This document shows, one piece after another, positions 16,558-24,427 of a stretch of DNA of 64,000 bases. The stretch lies in contig CAVPQK010000015.1 of the NCBI GenBank assembly GCA_963707465.1, positions 2,046,001 to 2,110,000 of the forward strand, read 5' to 3'. Position 1 is the first letter of the stretch, and each line of letters opens with the position of its first letter. Source of the stretch: Bog-159 sp963707465 (lineage in GTDB: Bacteria; Acidobacteriota; Terriglobia; Bryobacterales; Bryobacteraceae). The notes under the pieces are model-generated. The model was not told where the DNA came from. It saw nothing but the letters and a program-made list of their open reading frames with translations, and searched no databases. A program made the translations under genes and the position numbers.

Positions 16558-18327
16558 ATGAACACACGTCGAATTCGCAACATTTTATGCGGCAAATATC
16601 TGGCCGCGTCGCTGACTTTGCTGGCCTTCACTTATCCGGCGCTAAGCGCGGATAAACCGAAGGCGTCGGCGCCATCCAAACCCGCGGCTGCCCCCAGGAG
16701 CTCCGCTCCCGCGGCTCACCCGGCAGGCGGAGGCGCCTCGACCGCGTCGCACGGTCCCACCACGGCCGGCCATTCGGCGGTTACCACGAGCCACCCGTCC
16801 ACCACTACCGCTCATCCGGTCACGACCACGCCCCACGCGGGCACCTCGGCAACCCACACGGCCACCCCGGCGACCCACACGGCATCCCCAACCAGCCGCC
16901 CCGGCGCCACCTCGCCGGGCGGAAGGGTTTCGACTCCCGCCGGCGGAAAGACGTTCGGCTCGACCGCTGGGGGTAAAGGCGGTATGGCGGCTCCGAAAGG
17001 CAGCAAGACCGTCCAGACCAGGAGCGGCGGAACCGTGACCAAGCGGGCCGACGGACATGTCGCCACGGTGCGCGACCCCAAGCGCGGCATGGAAGTTCAC
17101 CGCAACCTGTCCGGCAACCGGAGGGTGGTGGTCGAGCGCAGCGATCATTCCCGCATCGTCGCCGAGCGGGGCGGCCGCGGCTACGTGCAGAGGCCGTATA
17201 TGTTTCATGGCCACGAGTATGCCCGGCGATCTTACTATTACAACGGACGCTACTATAACCGCTATTACGGGCGCTACTACTACCACGGCGCTTGGATGAA
17301 TCCGTATTACCCGGGTTACTATTACGGGCCGGCGTTCTACGGGTGGGCTTACAATCCGTGGGCAGTCCCCGTGGCTTATGGCTGGGGCTGGGGCGGCAAT
17401 CCCTGGTTCGGATACTATGGCGCGTACTTTACGCCCTACCCGGTCTATGCCAGCCCGGCGCTGTGGCTGACGGATTACTTCATCGCCCAGTCGCTGCAGG
17501 CCGCTTATCAGGCGCAGGTCGCGCAGGCCGCGGCGATGAGCAATCCCGCGCCGCTGACGCCGGAAACCAAGCAACTGATCGCCGATGAAGTGCGGTCACA
17601 GATTGCGCTCGAAAACTCGGAATCGAAGACGGCCGGCCAGGGCGCCGAGCCGGATGCCGCCTCCAGCAGCATCCAGCGCTCGCTGACCGACGGCAAGCAG
17701 CATGTCTTCGTGGCGGGCCACGATCTGGATGTGGTGGATGCGGGAGGCACGGAGTGCGCGCTGAGCGAAGGCGACGCGGTCCAACTCACCGGCCAGACCG
17801 CGCCGGACGCACAGGCCGCGACGCTGGCCGTGCTGGCCAGCAAGGGCGGCAAGGAATGCCCCAGAGGCGACACGGTTCAGATTGCGCTGACGGATCTGCA
17901 GGACATGCAGAACCATATGCGCGAGACCATCGACGCAGGCATGCAGGAGTTGCAGAAGAAGCAGGGGCAAGGTGGACTGCCGGCCGCTCCGGCCGCCGCC
18001 AAAGCCGCTCCGGTGGAGAGCGCCATGGCCTCCGCCGCTCCGCCGCCTCCGCCCGAAAGTGAAGTGAAGGCTGAGATCAACCAGCAATCGCAGGAAGCCG
18101 ACAAGGTGGAGGCTGAAGCCAACGGAGGCGCGGCTTCCGGTCCTGGGCCGAACGCGGGCGAGCCCGCGGCTCCGCCGGTGAGCATCGACATGGGCCAGAC
18201 CGTCGATCAAGTGGTGGCGTCAATGGGTCAACCCGTGCGTAAGGCGACCGTAGGCGCCAAGACCATCTATTTCTACAAGGACATGAAAGTGACCTTTACT
18301 GGCGGGAAGGTTTCCGACGTCCAGTAA
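16558..18327 (+). CDS. exported low-complexity Tyr/Gly-rich protein with shared C-terminal module
   Basis: A 589-residue surface-type protein. A signal peptide (ASLTLLAFTYPALSA) is followed by a Thr/Ser/His/Pro-rich region (40-130) with repeats of TTxHP, a region around VVVERSDHSRIVAERGGRG, and a Tyr/Gly/Trp-rich stretch (about 220-310) full of YYY and YNGRYY. A globular part follows (about 340-450, containing IADEVRSQIALENSES and GHDLDVVDAGGTECAL). After a Pro/Ala-rich linker comes the C-terminal module GQTVDQVVASMGQPVRKA...GKVSDVQ, paralogous to that of the upstream gene. Such Tyr/Gly-rich regions are common in acidobacterial exported proteins; the function is unknown. Confidence 0.75.
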   Translation: MNTRRIRNILCGKYLAASLTLLAFTYPALSADKPKASAPSKPAAAPRSSAPAAHPAGGGASTASHGPTTAGHSAVTTSHPSTTTAHPVTTTPHAGTSATHTATPATHTASPTSRPGATSPGGRVSTPAGGKTFGSTAGGKGGMAAPKGSKTVQTRSGGTVTKRADGHVATVRDPKRGMEVHRNLSGNRRVVVERSDHSRIVAERGGRGYVQRPYMFHGHEYARRSYYYNGRYYNRYYGRYYYHGAWMNPYYPGYYYGPAFYGWAYNPWAVPVAYGWGWGGNPWFGYYGAYFTPYPVYASPALWLTDYFIAQSLQAAYQAQVAQAAAMSNPAPLTPETKQLIADEVRSQIALENSESKTAGQGAEPDAASSSIQRSLTDGKQHVFVAGHDLDVVDAGGTECALSEGDAVQLTGQTAPDAQAATLAVLASKGGKECPRGDTVQIALTDLQDMQNHMRETIDAGMQELQKKQGQGGLPAAPAAAKAAPVESAMASAAPPPPPESEVKAEINQQSQEADKVEAEANGGAASGPGPNAGEPAAPPVSIDMGQTVDQVVASMGQPVRKATVGAKTIYFYKDMKVTFTGGKVSDVQ

Positions 18328-18334
18328 TTTGGCC

Positions 18335-18455
18335 GCTTAATTCTCGCAGGATTGCAGCCGCCGGCGCCCGCGCGGAAGGCGATATTGGTTCATCGTCGTC
18401 CACCGGCCGCCGGCAGTTCGCAAGACAGCTGACGTACATCGGCACGCATGCCGCA
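18335..18455 (-). pseudogene. decayed copy of the 3' end of the ferredoxin-fused flavoprotein gene
   Basis: The minus strand encodes CLANCRRPVDDD and, after a small frameshift, TNIAFRAGAGG. The intact gene at 19085-20887 ends CLWNCRQPLDDD...TNIAFRAGAGG, so this is a partial copy of its ferredoxin end. DNA similarity is strongest around 18362-18390, where a 29-bp block is nearly identical. The similarity stops where the PIN-like toxin remnant begins at 18459. The copy and the true gene end lie in direct orientation on each side of the DUF433 locus. Confidence 0.7.
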
Positions 18456-18458
18456 GCG

Positions 18459-18715
18459 TCACGGCTCTGGAATCTCCACGATTCGGTTTCTTCACTCATC
18501 GGCATCGAAAGCGGCCCAAATCAGCACCAGCCGGTCTATGACCTCCGCAATGCGTGCATGCTGCTTCACTAGAAAAACGCCTGGGCTAGAACCCCCGCTC
18601 TGAAGGAACTCACCAAAGCCCTATTCGCCGCAAGAAAATCCATGGTGGGCTCCCGGCGCAAGCAGCCTCTCACAATGGCATTCCGGAGACTGGCATCCGC
18701 CAGCAATCGAACCAT
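18459..18715 (-). pseudogene. PIN-like (DUF5615-type) toxin remnant
   Basis: From the ATG at 18715 the frame begins MVRLLADASLRNAIVRG and DFLAANRA, the N-terminal strand and helix of DUF5615-type PIN-like proteins. The middle (about 35 residues, where an acidic catalytic residue is expected) is missing. A second frame resumes with SSPGVFLVKQHARIAEVIDR and LVLIWAAFDADE, is cut by TGA (18494-18492, where Trp is expected) and ends RNRIVEIPEP at TGA 18461-18459. So one deletion with frameshift and one nonsense change destroy it. It lies 3 bp downstream of the DUF433 gene, the usual partner order. Confidence 0.7.
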
Positions 18716-18718
18716 CGG

Positions 18719-19033
18719 TTAGCTTTGCCGCGCCGGCAATTGGCGCGCCATGCGCTCGAACTTCTCTCTTAGATCCGGGGTCATCGGATGCGTTGCGCTG
18801 TAAGCGTCTTCATCGCGCACGCGTTCTGCCATGGCCTTGTCCACTTCGTCCGTGTGCCCCAAGTAGAAGGTGATTGCCCCGTAGACCTGCTCCAGGCTCA
18901 GCGTAGGGAAGTCCGACCGAATCGCCTCTGGAGACTCGCCCTGCTGAAACTCCCGCACGATGAAGTCAAGCGGCACACGGCTCGCTGCCAGATAGAATCC
19001 CCCGTCTCTGCGCTCAACGAATTCTCGATGCAT
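18719..19033 (-). CDS. DUF433-family antitoxin
   Basis: A 104-residue DUF433 protein. It has the family features DFIVREFQQGESPEAIRSDF and LSLEQVYGAITFYLGH (a helix-turn-helix-like core), and a C-terminal helix. DUF433 proteins are paired with PIN-like DUF5615 proteins and are treated as antitoxins. The reading frame is intact, while the partner gene just downstream is ruined. A palindromic repeat lies 25 bp upstream. Confidence 0.85.
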   Translation of the reverse strand: MHREFVERRDGGFYLAASRVPLDFIVREFQQGESPEAIRSDFPTLSLEQVYGAITFYLGHTDEVDKAMAERVRDEDAYSATHPMTPDLREKFERMARQLPARQS

Positions 19034-19058
19034 AGCGATGCCTACCTTCAGTTTATCA

Positions 19059-19085
19059 GGACAGGCCAGGAGGCCTGTCCTACCT
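19059..19085. repeat. palindromic repeat, GACAGGCC/GGCCTGTC type
   Basis: GGACAGGCCAGGAGGCCTGTCC forms a hairpin (9-bp arms around AGGA) followed by TACCT. Very similar palindromes occur at 41250-41272 and 42994-43024, each next to a gene end. It overlaps the last bases of the flavoprotein gene. Confidence 0.75.
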
Positions 19086-20887
19086 CAATTCTCGGTGGAG
19101 TGCAGGCCGCCTGCGCCCGCGCGGAAGGCGATATTGGTGCTTACCGGATCGTCGTCGAGCGGCTGGCGGCAGTTCCACAGGCAGGCGCCGCAGAAGACGC
19201 ACTTCTCGCGGTCGAATAGCGGCACGCCATTCGGCCCCGGTGTAAGCGCCTGCCCCGAGCACATTTCGATGCACAGCTTGCTGGCGCAGCGCTCGCAGAA
19301 ATCGGGATACAGGAACGTGACATGGTCGGCGTATCCCGCGGGCGCCTGCACCTTGCCGCCGACCAGGAGCGCGTCCTGCTGCGACATCAGTAACTGGCCA
19401 TCGTGGGGCACCGCCGGCCAGCCGCAACGGTCCATCAGCGCATCGTGCATGGCGATGCCGCTCCCGTAGCACTGATGGCGCACCTCGTCGATGTCGACCG
19501 GCGTGAGTTTGCCGCGATAGTATTCCTCCAGGTTGGGGAGCAATTGCGGATCCCCCGCAATCGAGACGCGTCCCTGGGTGGCGCCCGCCAACGCCATACC
19601 TAGCAGCCCCGTCACCACGCCGCGATGAAAGCCGTCGCGAGCCTTCTCCGCGATGCGACCTTCGGCCTCCACCCAGCTCGCACGGCGGCGCGCCACATAG
19701 GCCTCGTCCAGGTTGGCCTTGGTGAAGGGCTTGCCCGCGGCGCGCAGTTCCTTCACGGCTTCGGCGAGCTGGATGCCCGTAGTCCAGGCTTCGTCGACAC
19801 CCGAGCCGGTCAGGACATTGGTACTGCCGGAGCACTCGCCGATGCGCGCGTATCCATCGCCCGCCAGAAAGGGCTCGCCGCGCTTGCCCGCTTCCTGCAG
19901 CGACTTCGCGCCCCACGACCGCAGCCTGCCGCCCGCGAGATAGCGCCAGAGATACGGGTGCAGCATGTAGTGCTGGAGATAACGGTAGGACGTGCGCACC
20001 GGATTGTGGAACCAGGAAGGCACGAAGATTCCAACCGAAGCCACGCGCCCCGGATGCACATAGAAGAAGCCGAAGATTTCCGGCTCAGGGTAGCCGAAAG
20101 TATGGAAGACCGTGCCAGGCTCCAGATCCACGCTCTCGGGCAGATCCACCACCATCTTTGCGCCCACGGCCCACTCATGCTGATGGTGTCCGCCCGGCAG
20201 GCCGTAGAGCGCGTCGAGCTGCCGGCCCACGGCGCCCACAGGTCCATCACCGACTACGGTGAGCGCGGCGTGCATATCCATGCCGGGCAGGTAGCCGGCA
20301 TCGGGCCGGCCCTGCCGGTCGGTGCCCTGATCGAGCAGGCGCACGCCGACCACGCGACCGTCTTCCACCAGCGCCTCGGAGACGGGCATGCCGGGCCAGA
20401 TCTGGACTGTGCCGCCCGACATGGCCTGCGCGCCGGTCCACTGCATGAACTGTCCGATGGAGAGGAGCAGTCCGCCGTCTTTGCGCAGGAAGGGCGGCGT
20501 CCAGGGCAGCTCGAAGGCCTCCAGGAAGGGCTTGCCGCGCGGCACGCGAAACAGGCGCAGCAGCTTGTCGGCGGCGCGCAGGATGGGCGAGCGGCGGCTG
20601 GCCCCGATGGGATCGAGGAGGTAGGCGATCTTCTCGTGGCCGACCGCCGCCGCCATGGGGATCCCGGCTGGATCGAGATCCGGGAAAGTGGAGCGAATGC
20701 CGCGCGCGCGCGTGACTGCGCCGGAGACGCCGAAGCCGATGTCGTCGGCGCGCTCGTAGCACACGACCTGCAGGTCGGGGTCGGCGTCGCGCGCCAGCGT
20801 GGCGAGGAAACCGCCCATGGCCGGCCCGAAGCCGACGCAGACGATGTCCACATCCATTGACTGCCGCGATACCGGCTCCGCGCTCAT
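19085..20887 (-). CDS. FAD-dependent oxidoreductase fused to a ferredoxin (ETF:quinone oxidoreductase-like)
   Basis: A 600-residue protein. The N-terminal FAD domain has CVGFGPAMGGFLATLA and a matching acidic residue 25 positions later (VVCYERADD); VVGDGPVGAVGRQLD and GECSGSTNVLTGSGVDEA are flavoprotein motifs. The C-terminal 70 residues form a ferredoxin with two Cys clusters, CERCASKLCIEMC and CVFCGACLWNC. This architecture is that of ETF-ubiquinone oxidoreductase and FixC-FixX, which pass electrons from flavoproteins to the quinone pool. The start at 20887 overlaps the acyl-CoA dehydrogenase stop (ATGA), so both enzymes are translated together and may act as a pair. No etfAB genes lie nearby. 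Confidence 0.85.
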   Translation of the reverse strand: MSAEPVSRQSMDVDIVCVGFGPAMGGFLATLARDADPDLQVVCYERADDIGFGVSGAVTRARGIRSTFPDLDPAGIPMAAAVGHEKIAYLLDPIGASRRSPILRAADKLLRLFRVPRGKPFLEAFELPWTPPFLRKDGGLLLSIGQFMQWTGAQAMSGGTVQIWPGMPVSEALVEDGRVVGVRLLDQGTDRQGRPDAGYLPGMDMHAALTVVGDGPVGAVGRQLDALYGLPGGHHQHEWAVGAKMVVDLPESVDLEPGTVFHTFGYPEPEIFGFFYVHPGRVASVGIFVPSWFHNPVRTSYRYLQHYMLHPYLWRYLAGGRLRSWGAKSLQEAGKRGEPFLAGDGYARIGECSGSTNVLTGSGVDEAWTTGIQLAEAVKELRAAGKPFTKANLDEAYVARRRASWVEAEGRIAEKARDGFHRGVVTGLLGMALAGATQGRVSIAGDPQLLPNLEEYYRGKLTPVDIDEVRHQCYGSGIAMHDALMDRCGWPAVPHDGQLLMSQQDALLVGGKVQAPAGYADHVTFLYPDFCERCASKLCIEMCSGQALTPGPNGVPLFDREKCVFCGACLWNCRQPLDDDPVSTNIAFRAGAGGLHSTEN

Positions 20888-23115
20888 GCTGGATAGTCCA
20901 GCGCTTCCGGAATCATGACGCGCTGCAACGCCTCGGCGGCGCGATCCTTGGCCAGGTGCGATCCGGTGAGGCAGCCATCCATGCGCACGCGCAGGCGGTT
21001 GAACTGATCGTAACCGTCGAACCGGGCGCAGGGCCCGGCCTTCGCCGCATGCGAACCGTCGTTCTCGATCACGTCGGTATAGCCGCGCGCCAGGCTGGCG
21101 ATGCCGGGGATCAGGCCTTCCATGGCTTCCAGCTCTTCGCCGTGATAACAGGAGGCGCAGCCTTCCGCATCCCAAGCCGGGTGGCGGTTGTAGCCGAACA
21201 CAAGCTCGGCGCAGATGCGCCCGACTTCACCGGCAGCGCGGGCGCTCTGCACATGGCACAGATCGGTGAAGAAGGCCAGCGTGCCGGGTGCGGCGGAGTC
21301 GCCGCCTTTGGCTTCGAGCTCCAGCACGTCCAGGATCTGGCAGCGGGAGGCCAGCAGCCAGCACAGGGCGTCGGCCAGCGGGAAGGTGACGCCTTGCCGG
21401 GAACTCTGATACAGGCGGGCGCCTTCGGCATCACTGGCTTTTTGGAGATGATGAAGCGACCACAGCCACATCTGCATGGCGGTGGCGAGCGTGCAAGCGC
21501 CGGTGCCCGGATGGGTGGAAGCGATCTGGCGCATCTCGCCGATCCAGTTGCGGAATTGCGCCAGGAACAACTCGTCGGTCATGGTCAGCGTCAACTGGCG
21601 GCGCTGGACGGATTCGGGGCCCTCGTAGGTGGCTTCGAGCTGCGCGTCCATCCACTTGTGGCCCAGGAAACCGGGACAATCTTCGGTAATGCCATAGCCG
21701 CCCATCAGGCTGACGGCTTCGCGCATCATGTTGGCGCCGTGGCCGGTGTTCCAGAGCTTGCAGGCGGGGCAGAGGACGTTGGCGACGGAGTCGAGCAGGG
21801 CGTACTGGACGAGCTTACGCTCGCCGGGGACGAGCGTAAGCTCGTCGTGGTTGGTGGTTGGTGGCTGGTGGCTGGTGGTTTTGCTTAACGCGTCTAGCGC
21901 TTGTTTCTGGAGCTTGCGCATGGCGCGCAGAGTGCTGGTGGCGCCGGTGACCCCTTCGGCGGCGAACTTTTCGTTTTTGAGGCGCTCGAGGGGATCGAGT
22001 TCGTCGAAGAGGCGGGCGGCGGCAAAGCCGAGCGACGCGCTGGCCTCGCCGGTGGCCCAGATGTCGATCAGGCGATGCAGCGTATCCTCTTTAAGCTGCA
22101 GGCCGAACTCGTAGCGCGGCGAACCGGGCGCGGCACTTTCGCCGCCGCGGAAGCGCCCGCGCTGATAGCGAACGATCGGCTCGATGGCGGAGAGCAGCTT
22201 GGCGGCGGTCATGACCCCGACGGTGACGCGCGTGCGCCGGAAAACGGCGTCGATAACCTCGCCGTGGCTGTAGCGGGGCACGATCACGCCGTCCTTGACG
22301 GTGTAGCCGCCCACGATGCGGCCGGCGGGCACCCGGAGGTTGAAGATGGGATCGCTGGTGGAAGACAACTGGTGCACCAGCTTGCGCGTGGGCGCCCCGC
22401 GATCGAAGATGCCGGGATCGGTTTCGTGCAGGATCACCATGCAGGTCTTAGAGATGCGCGGGTCGTCCGTATCGACAGCCGCGGTGACGAAATTGGCGAA
22501 ACCCATGTTGGTGATGAACCGGCCGCGCTTTTCGACTTGCAGGATGGGTTCGGCGCCTTCCGTCCACTCGGCGATGCGGACCTTCCCGGCCAGTATTCCG
22601 GTTTCCACGCCGACGTAGGGGATCGGCTCTGTCAGGCAGAATGCGCCGCGCCAAGGCTGCCGTTGCTCGCCGGGCTGGGCGGGCGCGCAGAGGCGCATGT
22701 AAGTGTCGCGCTGCTCGGGAGTGCCGCGCTCGTGGATGGGGGCGAGGGCCAGACAACCGGCCAGACTGCCGGTGGCGGCGCCCGCATCTACCCAGGCCAA
22801 TTCGAAGGCCACCAACGCCAGCGCCAGGTTTTTGGGGCCTTCGACCAGGCCGCCCTGCTCGGGATCGAGGAAAACTCCGGTGATGCCGGACGCATCGAAG
22901 TGATCGAGAAGGGATTGCTTGGCTGGGGTCCAGGCGTGGGTGTTGCGCGCGCCTTCGGCGACCAGCCTCGCCACGGGGCCGCGCGCTACGACGCGGGCCG
23001 ACTGCACCAGCATCTGGAGATCGTACCGATCGGCGAAACGCCATTGGATCTGCCGGATATCGTCGCCGGGCAGTGCGCGCAACATCTCGGGCTTGGGCTC
23101 TACGGCTGTAGCCAT
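20884..23115 (-). CDS. acyl-CoA dehydrogenase-like protein, long form
   Basis: A 743-residue protein of the acyl-CoA dehydrogenase superfamily, about twice the length of a simple family member. The N-terminal half shows LDPEQGGLVEGP, AFCLTEPIPYVG (the flavin-contacting segment), and RRTRVTVGVMTAAKLL. The middle has the family hallmark MMREAVSLMGGYGITEDCPG. The C-terminal third (about 560-743) is an additional helical region. GGAAAGGA upstream selects the ATG at 23115. The region around residues 425-450 contains an unusual insertion encoded by a minisatellite and a hairpin. It would oxidise an acyl-CoA and pass electrons to the flavoprotein downstream; the substrate is unknown. Confidence 0.85.
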   Translation of the reverse strand: MATAVEPKPEMLRALPGDDIRQIQWRFADRYDLQMLVQSARVVARGPVARLVAEGARNTHAWTPAKQSLLDHFDASGITGVFLDPEQGGLVEGPKNLALALVAFELAWVDAGAATGSLAGCLALAPIHERGTPEQRDTYMRLCAPAQPGEQRQPWRGAFCLTEPIPYVGVETGILAGKVRIAEWTEGAEPILQVEKRGRFITNMGFANFVTAAVDTDDPRISKTCMVILHETDPGIFDRGAPTRKLVHQLSSTSDPIFNLRVPAGRIVGGYTVKDGVIVPRYSHGEVIDAVFRRTRVTVGVMTAAKLLSAIEPIVRYQRGRFRGGESAAPGSPRYEFGLQLKEDTLHRLIDIWATGEASASLGFAAARLFDELDPLERLKNEKFAAEGVTGATSTLRAMRKLQKQALDALSKTTSHQPPTTNHDELTLVPGERKLVQYALLDSVANVLCPACKLWNTGHGANMMREAVSLMGGYGITEDCPGFLGHKWMDAQLEATYEGPESVQRRQLTLTMTDELFLAQFRNWIGEMRQIASTHPGTGACTLATAMQMWLWSLHHLQKASDAEGARLYQSSRQGVTFPLADALCWLLASRCQILDVLELEAKGGDSAAPGTLAFFTDLCHVQSARAAGEVGRICAELVFGYNRHPAWDAEGCASCYHGEELEAMEGLIPGIASLARGYTDVIENDGSHAAKAGPCARFDGYDQFNRLRVRMDGCLTGSHLAKDRAAEALQRVMIPEALDYPA
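21809..21881. repeat. hairpin plus minisatellite inserted in the acyl-CoA dehydrogenase gene
   Basis: ACGAGCTTACGCTCG (21809-21823) and CGAGCGTAAGCTCGT (21831-21845) form a perfect 15-bp inverted repeat with a 7-nt loop. It is followed by a tandem array of GGTTGGTGGCTGGTG-type units (21848-21881). Both lie in frame inside the dehydrogenase gene and encode the odd peptide SHQPPTTNHDELTLVPGERK, which lacks the character of the family. Confidence 0.8.
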
Positions 23116-24427
23116 GGGGACTGTCCTTTCCGGTTGGGCTTCAAGTGCAATCACGGTGCCAGGGGGGATGGCCCTCCAAATGGTGCAATTAAGGATGGCA
23201 ATGTCTCAAAAGGCGGGGCCAGGAGGGTCGAGTAGGGTGTAATCACCCCGTTGGGGCGCGATCTGCGCGCGCGAGGTGGGTGATGGGTGCTGCATTGGCG
23301 GGTTGTCTTCCTATGGGCCGCAGATGGAACGCCGATAAACGCCGATAGGACGCCGCTCTCCGGGCCGAGGGGGCCGATGGCGGAGGTCTCGCGGCGAAGG
23401 CGCACTGGTTGGCATTTTTGTGCGTTTTTGTGCGGATTTGTGCGCGGGTATGCCGTGACCGAACAACCCCAATTTCGCGGAGGTGACTGGCTTAACATTA
23501 GCATTTACTTATGGTTACATCGCTTGGATCAAGTGGGATTGGGTTCGCTTCGCAGCGTGCCCTGCCGCCAGGCCTCCGGATTCTTCGCGGGACTGTTACG
23601 TGCCCCGTTTTTTGGGTGGCGTGTTGCAGTGCGTTGCATTTGTCGCATCGGCCAGCTTGGGATCGCCGGCCGAATTGCTGAACCCCAGGTTCCTGGTGCG
23701 GAGCGACGATACTGCGTTCGCTGATTCACGAACCATATGGGGCAGCCGATGGCTGAGGGCTGAGAAGCTGCGGCGATGGCGCGTTGGACGGCCTGGATGT
23801 GACGAGCAAAGCCAAATGGCGGAACGAGGCGAAGACAGGGCCGAATGGTTCGAGCGAGGGCACCGGTTACGTGCGCCGATTTCCTGGATTCGCGTAACAT
23901 TTTGTAGCATCTGGCTGCGTCGGTTGGTGCATCGGGGCGGTATGGCCCTGCCCCCTGTGCTGATCATAAATGACTTATATGGGGTAACGTCCCCCTACCC
24001 CAGAAGAGCACGGGTCGGGGCACGGCGTGCCGGGCTGGGGTACGAATTGGTTGACGAATAGGGAGATGTTTCGTAGGCGGGCGTGTCATCAAAGTCCGCA
24101 AGTTGAGCCAGTGGAAATAGTCCGTCGAGTTGACGCAGTTATCGCTCCAAGAAAGAAACGTTGCGGCGGCCGCCATCGGGCGGGTTGTGGCCGCGATCCA
24201 AAGCAATGGTACGTGCTGGTGCGGCGGCACGGAGTGGCACCGCCATGTTTGCGTTGCGGATCAGCGTTTCGTCGTGGGCGACAACGGAAGACGACGTGGA
24301 GCATTGCGTGGGACACGGGGCAGCCGGGCTCAAAAAACGAGAACTGATCTCACGCAAAGGCGCAAAGGGACCGCAAAGAACGCAAAGATAAAACGGGTCT
24401 GTTCTTCTCGGCGCCCCTCGTGGTCCC
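23116..24427. other. 1.3-kb region without a supported gene
   Basis: All open frames here are short or lack any recognisable domain, and the two strands compete. It contains an intergenic-type motif CGCCGATAAACGCCGATAGG at 23331-23350 and the CGCAAAGG repeat at 24349-24390. The base composition is less GC-biased than in neighbours. A former gene or mobile remnant is possible, but nothing specific could be identified. Confidence 0.5.
24349..24390. repeat. CGCAAAGG-type dispersed repeat
   Basis: The motif TCACGCAAAGGCGCAAAGGG is followed by CCGCAAAGAACGCAAAG, giving four spaced CGCAAAG units. The same first 20 bases occur at 59698-59717. Both copies are intergenic. Similar strings are known as dispersed intergenic repeats in environmental bacteria. 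Confidence 0.75.

Noticed and set aside
19625..20860. A 411-residue open frame on the plus strand opposite the flavoprotein gene
   Set aside because: It is a high-GC antisense shadow without domain features; the minus-strand frame has clear FAD and ferredoxin motifs.
21848..21881. The GGTTGGTGGCTGGTG array as a possible CRISPR-like repeat
   Set aside because: The units are contiguous with no spacers, and no cas genes exist in the window.
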